Notes under the pieces: generated by a model
What the model saw: the letters and a program-made list of their open reading frames with translations, nothing else
What the model was told of the DNA's origin: nothing
Databases searched by the model: none
Shown: one piece after another, positions 48,948 to 60,040 of the stretch
How the letters are laid out: every line of letters starts with the position of its first letter
How positions within the stretch are numbered: the stretch's first letter is position 1
DNA from: Bursaphelenchus xylophilus
Lineage: Eukaryota > Nematoda > Chromadorea > Rhabditida > Aphelenchoididae
Direction of reading: 5' to 3'
Assembly (NCBI GenBank): GCA_904066235.2
Contig: CAJFCV020000003.1
Location: 3,286,001-3,350,000 of the forward strand
Length of the DNA: 64,000 nt
Position numbers and translations under genes: made by a program

Positions 48948-49824
48948 CATAGGAGGTTCTGAATGAAATCACTAAGAATTTGCTGAAAAATTCTACGCTT
49001 TGATTACAATTGGAGAAAAATTAAGATCCAGGGTATCTACGACATGTACAAAACTTTCAGTTCGCGTTATCCAGAAGTTAGGAAGATTTTCGGGTCGAAA
49101 GTTGCGAGAAATTTGACATTTTTCATATCCTCCGTAAAAGGATATAAGCCATGTACAGGGTTCCCGTAGATCTCTATGAAAGACGTCTTCTCTTATGTCA
49201 ATCTAGCTTTCGTAACTTCCGATGCTTTCGTATCTGTTAAGCTAGTAATACATATATCTGCTGCGGTGATAAAGTTCGATGAAAGCTTAAAGATTGGCAG
49301 ACCATAAAAGCCGTTTCTACCATTTCTACGGCAGATTTTTGCGTTGTATTTGGGAACGTTCTAACAGTGATTAAAGATGAGGTAGATTCTTAAAACATAA
49401 TTTTTTGTCAATAAAAAAATTGCCATTTTTTATCCTAAATTTTTTATATTGGCACTTTTTTTCAACCATTAGATTTCATATTCCGCCTCCATTTGCAACT
49501 TTATAATCTCTCGGTTGGTTTGTAACACTTGCCCTTGTGCTCTTCAATCCCCTCAATGAGTTCTCACGCCTGGATTTCTAGTCTGTACGTTTTGACCAAC
49601 AAGATTTCCCATCTATGTATATGTTAGCAAATTCCTCCCTCTCTCCCAGGAATTACCATTTTTTGTTCAGTAATTTACGACGAACGCGTCGGATTAATTA
49701 ACCCCTGTTGCAAACACTTGACAACTCATGTGCTCGCCTTTCAGACAGACCTTCAAAAACGTCTCTCTCACGGAATCTGCATCTCCCCACTTCTGCCACC
49801 GTGGTCGTGGAGGAAGAAGTCGAA

Positions 49825-50064
49825 ATGGGAGTCCCGCCATGGGCATGGTACGCGTTTGGCGCCTGTTTCTCGCTGATTGTCCTGTTCCTACTGCTCGACT
49901 ACTTGTTAATACGACGGAACGCGCTCGGAAACTCGTGTTGCTCCTTCACGCAGAAGAAACGACCGCCAGGAATGGTGGCCAGCTGTCCGCAGACGAATCT
50001 GGCGTGCGATAGTTCGCATCATTATCATCACAAGAGGAGTACGAACATGATCTTGAGTGTGTAG
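49825..50064 (+). CDS. Small single-pass membrane protein, probably 3' exon of a larger gene
   Basis: From the ATG at 49825 the frame gives 79 residues: a short lead, one membrane segment (WYAFGACFSLIVLFLLLDYLLI), then a basic cytosolic-type tail with a Cys pair (NSCCSF) and His-rich SSHHYHHKR. A good TTTCAG acceptor ends at 49744. The frame is open from there into the ATG, encoding an acidic TVVVEEEVE stretch just before the membrane segment. That suggests the exon starts at 49745 and an upstream exon supplies an ectodomain or signal peptide. I could not find that exon. The alternative is a trans-spliced mRNA starting at 49745. No family recognised. Confidence 0.5.
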   Translation: MGVPPWAWYAFGACFSLIVLFLLLDYLLIRRNALGNSCCSFTQKKRPPGMVASCPQTNLACDSSHHYHHKRSTNMILSV

Positions 50065-50366
50065 CGGGGAAAAGTTCTTTTGTGCTAATCCCTTTGAGCT
50101 CTAGGCTTTAGGCTGTATTAAATTATTTTGTAACATTCCCAGTATGGATATACACAAAGTTTTAGGGTTCTAGTAGTTTGAAGTTTAGGGAAATAATAGT
50201 ACATTTTTGTGATCTTGGGCCAGATAGGACCCTTTTTGAAAGTAGTAAATCCTTTGTCCCGTTAGATTTCCAAAATTCTCTTTCTCTGCCGCAAGAAAAT
50301 CGCTGAATATCCCAGCTTCACTTGCATGGCAAGAGCTAAAACTTTAAGACAATCGTTTGAGACTAC

Positions 50367-51246
50367 ATATAAAGGTGGTCATATAAGATCTCGGAATTTT
50401 TTTTTTCCAAATCGCGATTTTCGGTGCACAAAAAAGTCGACGCCCAAATCGAAAAATTGGCGTCGACCGAAATTTTTACTCGGCACCCAATTCCGGAATC
50501 CGGTGCATTTTTGCTAAACCCAACGCCCGTTTTTCGAAATCGGTGCAAAAAGTCTTAAGTCTGCACCGAAGCTCTAAGTCGACACCGGATTTCGGAATTC
50601 GGTGCAGGGTTTCGGGGGAACAGTTGACCCATTTTATATTTCTGCTCGAGAAGATTTTTTTTTGGGTTTCGCCAATCTTCAAGATATATTTTATGAATGA
50701 AGACAAGATGGAATTAGTCCAAAAACGGAATTTTTACCAAGAGCAGGCTGCCCTGTTCGATTTGATGTCTAGATTTCCCGTTTTCTGCTCGGATAAAGCA
50801 CCAAATTTTGGGATGTTGTGATGTTTGTTGTACCATGGATAATGTAAGTTTTATGCTGCTTTATCCGAGCAGAAAACGGGAAATCTAGACATCAAATCGA
50901 TCAGGGCAGCCTGCTCTTGGTAAAAATTCCCTTTTTGGAGTAATTCCATCTTGTCTTCATTCATAAAATATATCTTGAAGATTGGCGAAAACAAAAAAAA
51001 ATTCTTCTCGAGCAGGAATATAAAATGGGTCAACTGTTCCCCAAAGTCTGCACCGAAGGCTTAAGTCAACACCGAATTCCGGAATTTGGTGCACACTTTA
51101 AAAATTTTGGAATTCGGTGCCGAGTTAAAAATCGGGGTCTTAAGTCGACGCCAATTTTTCGATTTGGGCGTCGACTTTTTTGTGCACCGAAAATCGCGAT
51201 TTGGAAAAAAAAAATTCCGAGATCTTATATGACCACCTTTATATAT
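50367..51246. mobile_element. Palindromic foldback element
   Basis: About 880 bp. Arms start TATAAAGGTGGTCATATAAG and mirror each other to a centre near 50845, with a loop of about 50-60 bp around GATGTTTGTTGTACC. Arms are highly similar but contain small length differences and many short GCACCGA / TCGGTGC motifs, so they also fold locally. No transposase frame. Target duplication not clear. Confidence 0.8.
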
Positions 51247-52375
51247 AGGATATCTCAGCAAAGTTTTAAGAAAATCGAGCCACACTTTGTGTATCTTTCC
51301 AATCATCTTCTTTAATTTTTTCTATACACTTCAAAATTTCCATAATAAGCCTTTACATCTACCATTAAACAGTCTTAATTTGCCTTTTGTTATCTCAAAA
51401 GATCTCCTTGAACCTTGGCCCCGATGTATTGTATATTATTTTCTTTTTGTTATGAGTATCTCTCCCACCTTGCAATCTCACATATTCCCTACGAGTGCTA
51501 TGTTTTACGGTCTCGAACCAACCCTAAATACCTTGTAAATATGGTACTACTATTTTACCGTCTTTTCTTCAGCCATTCATTTTGAGCTTTTCGACTTTTA
51601 TGTGGCTCAATTTTTATGGTCCGCTATAACCAACGCAAATCACTTCAGGAATTCTCGTATCTCATCATTTTTTATTAAATTCGAATTTAAAATGATTGTT
51701 GTTTTCCGTACTTCTTTAACCATGTACAATATAAATAAAGACGAATCAAATATTTATTCGATGAAAGTTTGTTTTGTATAGCAAGATTTGTGAAAATAAG
51801 TAAGATCAAAAAGCAAATTCAAAATCGGATTTGCGTTTTTTTACGGTTTGTACACAAGTGAATTATTTCCGGACACTGACCATTTTCTGCCGGAGGACGT
51901 GACACTTGACAGCTCTCACGAAAGCAGTCACCGCGGACTCTCGCTTATGCTCCTGGAAATAATAGTGCTTAAAAACGAACAGAGGAATGGTTTATGTGTA
52001 TGATATTTATAAGAGATAAATGTGTCAAATTCAGGATTAGCGGGATTTTAACATTCCTAAATAGCGCTAAAGAATTTTTAATAGAAAATGATGTAAGGCT
52101 TGTAAAACGAGTAGCATAAGGTTGTAGATGGCAAAATAGTAAGCTCTTGCTGCATACTGCAACGTCAAATTATCTAATGTCTCTCACATGGGAGTGTCCC
52201 GCTCACGCTACGTTCCATTTTTGTCTCTGCGTTGCGGCAATACTCGCAGTATATCACTACCTGCGGAGAAAGCAAGAAGATTCTATAATCTTTCTCTACC
52301 AGAGAGCGAGAGAATACATGAAATTCGAAGAGCTGGCAGAGAGAAAAAAGTTTTTGGCCCATGTCTCTGCTAACT
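51247..52375. other. Intergenic region, nothing recognised
   Basis: Between the foldback element and the last exon of the coiled-coil gene. It should include that gene's 3' untranslated region. An open frame on the plus strand (52147-52386) overlaps the last exon and has no splice or start support. Confidence 0.45.
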
Positions 52376-55300
52376 TCAATTGGTAAAAATTGAGCGTCCG
52401 ATTCGGCGAGCGTCCGCCATACCTTCGCCGAACACATGGTAAACATGAAAATGTGCAAATATCTTTGTTTCAACCATCAAAGTTCTTAATAAAGCGTTTA
52501 AAGTTGGTGCGATGATCAAAAAAGCGATCAAAAGTCTCCGCCGAATACACTGCCTTCCGCGCTCGCGGAGAAAATGATTCTTTTGCACAAAAAACCGCCC
52601 ATATTCTTCTTTATCCTGCAAAAAGAATTTTTCGGATATCTTGATTGAGCGCCAAGAAATCGACAAAAACTTTCCGGCACATTTCTCTGAACACCCTGTA
52701 CATGTTTCATTGATACCCCTGTTACAGTTTTTGCTAACTAAGTTCCTTACCGTAATATCGGCATTGTCAAACCAGCTCTCCATGATCACTCCCTTCTCCG
52801 TTGGCCCATCCGACTCGATCTCAACAATCTCCCTTTTCTCCTGCACTTTCCTCACTTCCACTCGTCTAGTAGACTCTCCATCAAGTTCATCCTTATAATT
52901 AACCAGTGTGATATCATCCCCATAATCCTGACTTTCCTCCGTCGGCGTTCCAGTATCCCCATCGGGCAGGTCGGGCATGTATTCCGGAGTTGTTCCGCTC
53001 AAAATTCCCCCTTCCCCGTCTTTCTCGACAAAGTAGATCCTCCCTTTGGCGTCGTACAGCTCTTGCGGTAGATCTGATGTGGAGCCGCTACTTAGTTCCG
53101 ATTCGTTATAACTTAACTAACCATCAGTCAAAACAGATGAGTTTTTGAGTACTTACTCGGCATGATGAAGGCCCCCGTTGTAGTCGTGAGAATTATCATG
53201 GTTTTCTTCGTCGTCAACCTCGGAGTCGTCGGAATCTATGGCGTGTCTGGAAAGTTGTTGAAGTTTTTTTTTCGGCAAGGACATTAGATAGGAGAAACTC
53301 ATGATTTAGCTCAAAATGGCTCAAGTTTAGCCTGGCGAAAAGAGAATATAACGCAAGAAAGAGAAGAAATAAAAGTAGAATTATAAGACAACCTTCTAAG
53401 GGCTATGAGAATTTCCCACCGACATAAAAATAACCTTCAAAATACCTGAAAACTTCAAATATTTACCTGTACATTGCATATCCTTTATGCCCAGTGGGCA
53501 ACAAGAATTCCTTCCCCATCTCTTCATGTTTTGGCAGCTCTGGAGCACTCATTTGTTGCTCAGATACCCGTCGCCTCACTTGGTTCAACACATCCGTCGA
53601 TTTGCTGCGACTTTCTTTGATCGCCTCGGATTGAGTTTTTGCCAACGGTTTCTTGTTGAAGATCTTTCGTCGGACTGGCGCTGCCGAGGCACTTCGAATC
53701 TTCGGCTTTGTGGGAATTGGAGCTGAATGACGTTGTTTTATGAGGCGATCAAGGGCTCGCCGGTAGTTTTGGGCGTCTGCTCTGAAATTGGTGGGCTGTA
53801 TTGGCAAGCCTGTGATTTATGTAGAGAAAAATTTTCTGTGAGCTTGGCAAATTTTTCGTTTGTTCTGGCCAAGACACATAGCTACTTCAAGCGAAAATTC
53901 TATTGTTTTTTAATGTATATATGTATCAGTCTGCCGGGAAAATAATGAGTATAATGCCGCATCGAAAAATCGCATCGCCACAGAGAAAATGAATTGGCAA
54001 AGTCAAATTGATCTTCACTTCAGCCACGCGATCGGCACAGCGACAATGCGCTCATTATTTTCCAGACAGACTGATATTATTGCAAACAAAGAACAAGTTG
54101 TTTATTGCCATCAATATTTATCTCTATAGATGCCATAAGCACGATGACTTACTTCTGCGACAATGCATAATTTCTCAAGTCATTGAGCAGAGCCTCATCG
54201 CTCAATCCGTTGTCCGCATCTCTCAGGATTTCTTCTAAAATTTGAATATTCATGCTTTTCAAGTTAACTCACCAGACTTTTCATTTTGATATTTTCCAAT
54301 GATCTGCCTCATTTGCATATTTTCTTCAGTCAAATTCGCAATTATATCCATATACTGATCCTTTTCTCTGAGGAACTCCGATTCAGGAACACTCTCATTT
54401 AGATGCCGTTTTAGTCGAGCGCATTCGGCTTCCAATTTCTCCATTCGTTGACGAGTTTCGGCGGCTTTGGCCACATTCCGATCAGAGAGGAGCTTGGCCA
54501 CTTCTTCCGATTTTTCACGCAATGCCCGCTCGTATTGGACAACCTTTCGTTTCAGCGAGAGATGACGGATCTTTTGCTCGGATTTGGAGATGGGCTGAAA
54601 TGGTTAATGAAAACTGTATGGATTGCAAATAAGATGGTTTGATGAAAGGGGTTGTAAAAGCGTTTGCAATGCAGATAGGTTTAAATTGAGTTCCAAAGAG
54701 ATGAAAATGAGGTTCAATGCAACTAACACTTTGAAGAAATATTAACAACTTCATAGATCTGGAGCGGAAAAATGCATGGCACTTTTCGAATCTAAAGATC
54801 AGTGCAACATTTCAAAGGAAAATACAAGTCTTTCGGTGCAAAATTCACTCAAGAGAATGGACAATTCTCCTTGTATCTTACGCCACAAGGTTGCTCAATA
54901 CTCCATGAAAGCATATTATCAAGGCAAAATTTTGGCAATCAAAATACGGCTTGTTTAGAGCACGCACATGCATAGAAAAGAGAGAAGGATAAATTGAGGG
55001 CTACTGCTAGAATAAATTAAAAGAATTTCAAAATACGGCGCTGATACTAGTCGCGGAAAAAAGTCCTGGGATTTTCTCGCGCCCCCCAACTTCCGTCGCG
55101 CTCCGAAAAGTTGATTTGTCGCGGGAATCGCGCGCGACAATAAGGCAAAATCAACAAAATTGCACTGTGCAAAAGCACTTTTCGGGTTCATGCACAGTGC
55201 AGAGTCGCAGAAAAATCCCAGGACTTTTTTCCGCGACTAGTAATGCTCACCTCATCTTTCATGAGCTCGTCAATCTGCTGATCCTTCTTTTTGCACTCCT

Positions 55301-57209
55301 TCTCGAGAACTTTGAGCCTTGTTCTCATTATTGAGATCTCTCGCATTGCAAATGAGTGGCTCTGAAAATAAAAATAAAAGGTTTGTAAAATACGTCTGGC
55401 CAAAAGTATTTCCATTAATGTGAAAAAAGATATTTTCATACCAACAATTAAAAACTACACGACAATTCCGAGTGTAAAGACATACTTTTTTGGTCCGCAG
55501 AAGCTCTTCTTCCATATTTTCGAGTCGTGCCATGCCTCGGAAATTATTTTGCCGCCGGGGTTTGTCTATGGAATTGGTCTGATTACCTGAAAAGAGCCGG
55601 CTTTTCTTGCTTTTTAATATCATAAATGGTATTACAATTGGAGAAAATTTGTTTTTTCCGACAGCAAAAAGCTTCTTATTGCAAGATTTTAGCAAATGTT
55701 ATGGAAATTGCGGGTATTAAAAACGATATTACAATGGTATATTGCTCATCAAATCTCTGTAATACGATAATAGGCGTATAATTCGAAATATAGATGATAT
55801 GAAAATATTATTATTAAGGGTTATAAAATCATCCTGAGGCCGCACAAGACCTGAATTAATAACGTTAATTGCAAAATACCCAAACTAAGAATGCTCTTGC
55901 TCCTTGTAAAGCATTTCCTCCCAACCAAGACCTCAATGCCTTCCTTTCCACAAGAATAAAAAATGCCGCATTTTCCCTCCGGCTGTTTTGGCATAAAGGT
56001 AGTAAAAGCGATAGGATTATAAGGTACTGGAGAGGTTTATTGCGTACACAGTACGTAATTGCAGATAAAATTGGGTCATAAAACCGGGGATTATGAAGGC
56101 ATCAGAGGCCTTTTTTGGAATTAAAAGTCTGGAGTTTTCCAGGAATGTAAAATACGAGAGGTTGCCCTTTTCTACATACACATATGCATATATCACTCCT
56201 TGTATTTTCGGAAAAATAATTTGCACAAATTGGAGCTCCGACACAATACAATATTGAAATGGTATGTCTAAAGAACCGAAGGAAATGCCCTCCAAAAATC
56301 CTCATATTCTTTGAATTCCCTCTATTGTTTACTGCTTGGAAGCCGCATGTTTTTCAGGTACTTTAGCTGTAGTGCAGAATGGCCTTTTCAAGTTACAGTA
56401 TTATTAAATCTTCGAACAAAGGTTTGAGAAAAATTTTTGTCAAAAAGAATAAGGGAGGAAGAGTTGACTCAACGTTTAACGAGGCCCTGTGTTTCTAATT
56501 TCCGCAGTTTGGATTACCATAGTTTTGTAGCAGTGTGGTTTCGATTAATTTCTATTTTTCATGAGGGTGACTCTTATATATCACTACATATAGACCGCAA
56601 GGCAATAAAAAATTAACCCCGTTTTGGCAGACTTTTTTGCATTTTGGTTCACTCTATTATTATTTCCTCTTACCGCTTTAAAATTGGCTTGAAACCCTAC
56701 GTTCTAAGAGATTTACTAAGCACATATACGTTCTAACGAATGCTCAGTGTGACTTACTTTGTACAGAAGAAACAACGGAGGTTGAAATGGACGTCCTTCG
56801 CAACGTCGAAGCTGACGAATGCGATTGGTTGAGGTTATGATGAGGTACTCGTCGAGGGAGATTCGGTTGCCCTGAGGTGGAACTGGAACTCTCGTCGGAA
56901 TGCCGACGAAGCGCTCGCATACCGACTAAATGCGTTTTAAATATTTGTAAAATACGGTATATTTATATAAGTCTTAAAGATAAAAAGTATTCATTTTTGG
57001 AGCATTCATAAAATAAAAAGTAAAATTCGACCCCAGAAATTTCAATAACTTCTCTAAACGGACGAAAGTAATGTGCAAAAACGAGATTTGCCCTTGCGGG
57101 GGATATATTTTTTACCTTTTTCCATTTCGTCGGCCCCAAGAGCGCGCCGACCTGAGCTGCCCTCGGCCAGAGGCGGCAAAATCGTGCTCACCGACTTTAA
57201 TTGAGCCAT
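52376..57209 (-). CDS. Coiled-coil protein of 627 residues, unknown family
   Basis: Ten coding exons: 57116-57209, 56758-56925, 55486-55586, 55251-55361, 54273-54594, 54153-54234, 53467-53781, 53157-53246, 52751-53111, 52376-52615; all phases agree. Order: a Ser/Thr-rich, basic N-terminal part (residues 1-105, SDESSSSTSGQP); a long heptad-rich coiled coil about 107-290 (LENMEEELLRTKK, LKVLEKECKKKDQQIDEL, MEKLEAECARLKRHL); a basic linker (KPKIRSASAAPVRRK); an acidic region about 398-545 (DSDDSEVDDEEN, TPTEESQDYGDD); and a C-terminus with a hydrophobic stretch after RRR (LLIAFLIIAPTLNALL), possibly membrane-associated. It resembles cytoskeletal or centrosomal scaffolds, without a named domain. 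Two splice choices are unusual: the final intron (52616-52750) is 135 bp and open in frame, and the 45-bp intron before exon 9 ends at a TTAGTTAAG double acceptor. Two introns carry MITEs. Confidence 0.75.
53936..54074. mobile_element. MITE, CAGTCTGTCGGG family, copy 4
   Basis: About 139 bp in an intron of the coiled-coil gene. Left end TCAGTCTGCCGGGAAAATAA, right end CATTATTTTCCAGACAGACTGA. Interior shares GCATCG and GCGAC blocks with copy 5. Confidence 0.8.
55047..55240. mobile_element. TA-flanked MITE in an intron of the coiled-coil gene
   Basis: A 194-bp element with termini CTAGTCGCGGAAAAAAGTCC and its complement, flanked by TA on both sides (55045-55046, 55241-55242), as for Tc1/mariner-type MITEs. 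Further inside it has GCGCGAC and TGCACAGTGCA-like palindromic parts. One end lies only ten bases from the exon boundary at 55251. Confidence 0.8.
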
Positions 57210-58301
57210 ACTGCCGGAGATTAGGTAGAGGTAAGAGTAAGAAGTGGCATGGGTTCTGGAGGAGCCTGTGGTGGTTATATGCAAAGTTTAATCAACGGTG
57301 GTGTAAAGTAGCAAAAAGGGAGGATTATTTTGGGATGACAATAAGAGGGTAGGGTAAAATACGAAACGTGCAATACAGGCTTGTTTTATGGGAAATAAAG
57401 TAGAAATCGTCGACATAGCAATAAATTTACGCATTGTGTTTACAGGAGATGACATGTGACTGTCTGATTTCGATAACGATCGGCATTTGTTCATCTCACT
57501 TATGTCTTGTGAAGACATATTTTTAACTGAAACAAGCGTGCCAAAACTTGAGTTTCGCAGCTTGATGAAAAATCGGTAAATATTTTTTTTTGCATCAACC
57601 TTAGACCTTTTGTCAACCTACTATCGATTCACCAAAAAACTTTAGAAATGTAAATTTTTTCTAAGGATTTTTTGAGGACAGAATTGGACTTATAAAATCA
57701 AATTAAAAAACAATTTATAACGTTATTTCCAAGCTAAAAACACAAGTTTTTTCCCGGTCAGCGAAGAAAGAAAGCTTCCAGGCATTTTCCTCAATAGCCT
57801 ATTTCTGACAAAACGCTAAATTGATTAAATTTTGGTCGGGAAACAGTTTCAACTACCCTGAATTGGCATTCATATGATCTAGTCAGAATATTTCTTCTTA
57901 CAAAATTTTAGCACAATTTGAGAGTCACCCTTGTTCAATCCTCTTCATAAATAAATCTAGATCTTGCACAACATCTGCAAGTCTTTCGACACAAACTTTG
58001 TGTCAGGTTGGATTAATTGCGGATACGAGATTTATCAGTGTTTTCTTATCTTCCCTCTTTTTATGGATTTGCATCTTTCGGTCGAGAAAATTCTCATTTC
58101 CTCCAAGGAATTATGTTGCCACGGCAACGCACACACTTGGATTAAAAGCAGTTTTGCTTGTTACGAATTTACGAAATGCTCTACCTTGGAGGCATGATGT
58201 GGATTACAAATAAGGCACACTAAAGGAAAAAAGATCGAAATTTGAAGAGTAATCAAAAATATGACTCAATATATTGGTCTTTATATACCAAACCAACAAA
58301 A
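57210..58301. other. Intergenic region between coiled-coil and TTR-like genes
   Basis: No coding exon or repeat recognised. The part next to 57209 should be the coiled-coil gene promoter; a CCGGCAG acceptor sits one base before its ATG. A GTAAAATACG motif lies at 57354-57363. Confidence 0.45.
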
Positions 58302-58865
58302 TTAATTTGAATTTGACGTAAGGTTGCATGTTGACTTTAATGGAGCGTCCAGGAGCTCTACTTCCCCCATATCAAACAGTTCTCCGGGAGGTTTTCGGTG
58401 CCATGTAATGAATTGTTTTGGTATTTTCATTTTGAATTTTCGGACGCAATTTGAATCAACAGGGCATTCGGACTCTCTAAAGTATTAAAACAACAAAAAT
58501 TCAGCCCAAAAAATCTCTTTACATTTTAATTATTGGATCGATTTCTGACACTTCTTTGTCCATTCCCCAGATTGTAAACTCTCCATTATCATTTGTTGCG
58601 GACTGTTCTAATAGGTCGTTAAAAAACCAATCTTTCTCAACGAGAATAACTGCCTGAAATTGCACTATTATTTTATCTTATCAGTTACAGTTTTAGTTTT
58701 ACAGTTTTGCTATGGAAGACCAAAATAGAAAATGTCACTCACTTCGTTATCAACCGCGATTCCATGGCACAAAACGCGGCCTTTGGCTCCGACACTTTGG
58801 AAAAATCCAAAACAAATTGCTTGAGGGAGAAAGGAGAGGAAAACAGCATGCAATATATGAAACAT
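58302..58865 (-). CDS. Transthyretin-like (TTR) family secreted protein
   Basis: Three exons: 58743-58865, 58523-58653, 58302-58476; phases agree; 142 residues, typical for the nematode TTR family. It begins with a signal peptide (MFHILHAVFLSFLPQAICFG). The family-wide opening QSVGAKGRVLC follows, matching the usual VxGxLxC strand. Then come a central SATNDNGEFTIWG (family pattern: TDxxGxFxLxG), EIDPIIKIESEC, and the closing CVRKFKMKIPKQFI with FDMGEVEL. Four of the cysteines are in the usual places. TTR-like proteins are small extracellular beta-sandwich carriers or ligands; TTR-52 for example bridges apoptotic cells and engulfing cells. Which member this is cannot be said. Confidence 0.85.
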
Positions 58866-60040
58866 TCTGCTTTGGAGATGTTGGAAATATAATATTATAA
58901 AAAAACGGCGCGTAAACATGTGTGAGGGTTGATAAGGTAGTTGATAAAAATGGGTTAATATCTTGACTTGGGAATGATGCAAGAGGTCCCTCTTGGTGAG
59001 TAAACTTAGAGCTCACAATCACTCTAAACTGTCGCATCTCGTCCTCTACAAGATCCAAAATATTCAGAAAACTGCTAATAAGCAAAAAACCGACAATCCA
59101 ACAAAGTACAGAGTGGGGAATCTCTGTGGCCCGATTTGAATTGATTAGTTCGAAATTTGCTATAAATTTTGACATCTGGCCCAAAAATAAGGAAGTTACA
59201 GCTCCTTAAAATCGGGCCCCAAGGATGCTCCACCCTGTTGTGAGGTGCAATGTTTTTATAAATGTCCTAAACAGTCACCAAATCAATAAATTAATCGTAT
59301 AACGGCATCACTGCTTTTGCATGATTACTTATTCCCTTTAAGGCCACAAAATCATTTTTTGCCAATATGTATTCACTGTAATGTACAGCGCACATATGCA
59401 GATATAAAGAGTAAGAAATCAGTGCTGCATTCTGGCGTCTTGCAGGTCATCCAAGCCCTTATCGTTTCCGTTCTCAGCACCTTTTGCACTAGCCCTAAGA
59501 TTGACGTTGATCGGCCTTTACAAAATTATCATCTCTCTCTAATTTGCAACACTTGCTTTTGATCACATTTTGGTCATTGAATCTATCACATACTCAAACC
59601 CAAGCAGCACGTGAATTCCCGCAAGGTATCACTGTTGAAAGTATACATAAAAAAAAGCTTCGACTCGGCAAGTTGATCAAGGCGCCAACACAAAAATTAA
59701 AAATTGACCTTTCATCATGCACTTTTAATTTACAACAGTTTTTTCGTGCTCCACAACAAGTTGAATACCGGCTCGACTTTCCCTTGTTCAGCATTTCCAT
59801 TTGACAATATCTTGATAACATTTTACAACCTCAAAAAACAGAAAAATAAATTAAACTTTGGAAAGCCCTTTTATTTTTACGGCCGCCTTGATTCATTTCC
59901 GCGTGAGCTGCTGCAAAGAAATGATTGAAAGACCGTTATTTGGAGATATTATTAATTTCCCGCCTATAAATGCCCACCTATAAATTGCGACGCCAGTCAT
60001 CGCAACATTTCGAACACCCTTCATTCCTGGCGTTCTGGTT
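58866..60040. other. Divergent promoter region between TTR-like and SDR genes
   Basis: Spacer between two outward-facing genes. A hydrophobic open frame on the minus strand (58984-59184) has no clear splice partners. Two TATAAA boxes lie at 59965 and 59979. Confidence 0.45.
59965..59984 (+). promoter_or_regulatory. Two TATA-like boxes upstream of the SDR gene
   Basis: TATAAA occurs at 59965-59970 and again at 59979-59984, 57-76 bases before the SDR start codon. The spacing is reasonable for a core promoter with a short leader. Inference from position only. Confidence 0.4.

Larger units (their letters stand above)
38479..49744. other. Gene-poor region with two MITEs
   Basis: About 11 kb in which I could not build any gene. 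Open frames are short and lack matching splice sites or domains. Some stretches (for example 39880-40200 and 47000-47650) look like ordinary promoter-type DNA. Upstream exons of the small membrane-protein gene at 49745 may be hidden here. Confidence 0.4.
10060..57363. repeat. Dispersed GTAAAATACG / CGTATTTTAC 10-mer, 16 exact copies
   Basis: GTAAAATACG on the plus strand starts at 10645, 11393, 11959, 24163, 24514, 24723, 27616, 55385, 56147, 56947 and 57354. Its complement CGTATTTTAC starts at 10060, 10840, 12748, 13035 and 25205. Thirteen lie in introns of osm-12, the MKK4-like gene or the coiled-coil gene; 10060, 27616 and 57354 lie outside them. Confidence 0.7.

Noticed and set aside
52147..52386. 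Plus-strand frame of 79 codons overlapping the coiled-coil gene's last exon
   Set aside because: Antisense to a better supported exon, no splice signals, and rich in simple GAGA-like sequence.
58984..59184. Hydrophobic minus-strand frame upstream of the TTR-like gene (VLCWIVGFLLISSFLNILDLV)
   Set aside because: It runs on in frame into the TTR-like gene's first exon region without a stop or good donor. The TTR-like gene already has its own signal peptide and start.
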